Source of the DNA: Oscillospiraceae bacterium
GTDB taxonomy: Bacteria > Bacillota > Clostridia > Oscillospirales > Oscillospiraceae
Direction of reading: 5' to 3'
Length of the DNA: 5,688 nt
Assembly (NCBI GenBank): GCA_017936205.1
Contig: JAGBGB010000241.1
Coordinates: 1-5,688, forward strand
Shown: one piece after another, positions 5,666-5,688 of the stretch
How the letters are laid out: each line of letters begins with the position of its first letter
How positions within the stretch are numbered: position 1 is the first letter of the stretch
Made by a program: the position numbers and the translations under genes
Notes under the pieces: generated by a model
Told to the model about the DNA's origin: nothing
The model's input: the letters and a program-made list of their open reading frames with translations, nothing else
Databases searched by the model: none

Positions 5666-5688
5666 GGCATTTCTTGGCGGCTTTGCCG
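5666..5688. repeat. Partial inverted repeat running off the right edge
   Basis: After the four-way-junction element, CGGC (5678-5681) and GCCG (5685-5688) pair around TTT, and CGGCA (5666-5670 region) recurs inverted as TGCCG at the end. TTTCTTG at 5670-5676 repeats the TTTCTTG of the element's left outer arm (5583-5589). This may be the first half of a second hairpin or repeat unit, or a terminator stem, whose other half lies outside the window. Confidence 0.35.

Overview
The window holds the complete core of the threonine branch of the aspartate pathway, laid out as two divergent operons. The proteins look like those of a Gram-positive anaerobe of the Clostridia, most likely an Oscillospiraceae/Ruminococcaceae-type gut bacterium. 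The basis is the monofunctional LysC and separate Hom (no fused ThrA/MetL), a clostridial-looking aspartokinase N-terminus, strong AGGAGG-type ribosome binding sites, and moderately GC-rich coding DNA with an AT-rich promoter region. The placement is inferred from sequence style and not proven.

Leftward operon (minus strand, transcribed from about 3174 down to the left edge): hom (homoserine dehydrogenase, 3116 to 1974), lysC (aspartate kinase, 1930 to 614) and asd (aspartate-semialdehyde dehydrogenase, from 604, running off the left edge). hom and lysC are 43 bp apart, with a small hairpin just before the lysC ribosome binding site. lysC and asd are 9 bp apart, and the asd ribosome binding site overlaps the lysC stop codon.

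Rightward operon (plus strand): thrC (threonine synthase, 3260-4708) and thrB (homoserine kinase, 4696-5577) overlap by 13 bp. Together the five enzymes run aspartate -> aspartyl phosphate (LysC) -> aspartate semialdehyde (Asd) -> homoserine (Hom) -> O-phosphohomoserine (ThrB) -> threonine (ThrC). Asd also feeds the lysine/diaminopimelate branch.

The 143 bp between hom and thrC (3117-3259) contain a near-ideal promoter for hom. A weaker candidate promoter for thrC shares almost the same -10 position on the other strand. Three copies of the octamer GAAAAACA, one inverted, lie there and could be an operator. No lysine riboswitch or T-box is visible; the inferred leader of each operon is only about 60 nt.

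The least ordinary piece is at the right end. Immediately at the thrB stop codon begins an 88-nt segment (5575-5662) in which almost every base is part of a nested inverted repeat. A 14-bp outer stem encloses three hairpins placed edge to edge, so the whole could fold as a four-way junction with no unpaired bases at the junction. It may be a small inserted repeat element (MITE-like) or a structured 3' end of the thrCB transcript. A further partial inverted repeat runs off the right edge. No tRNA, rRNA, CRISPR array, transposase gene or gene-free stretch over 300 bp is present.
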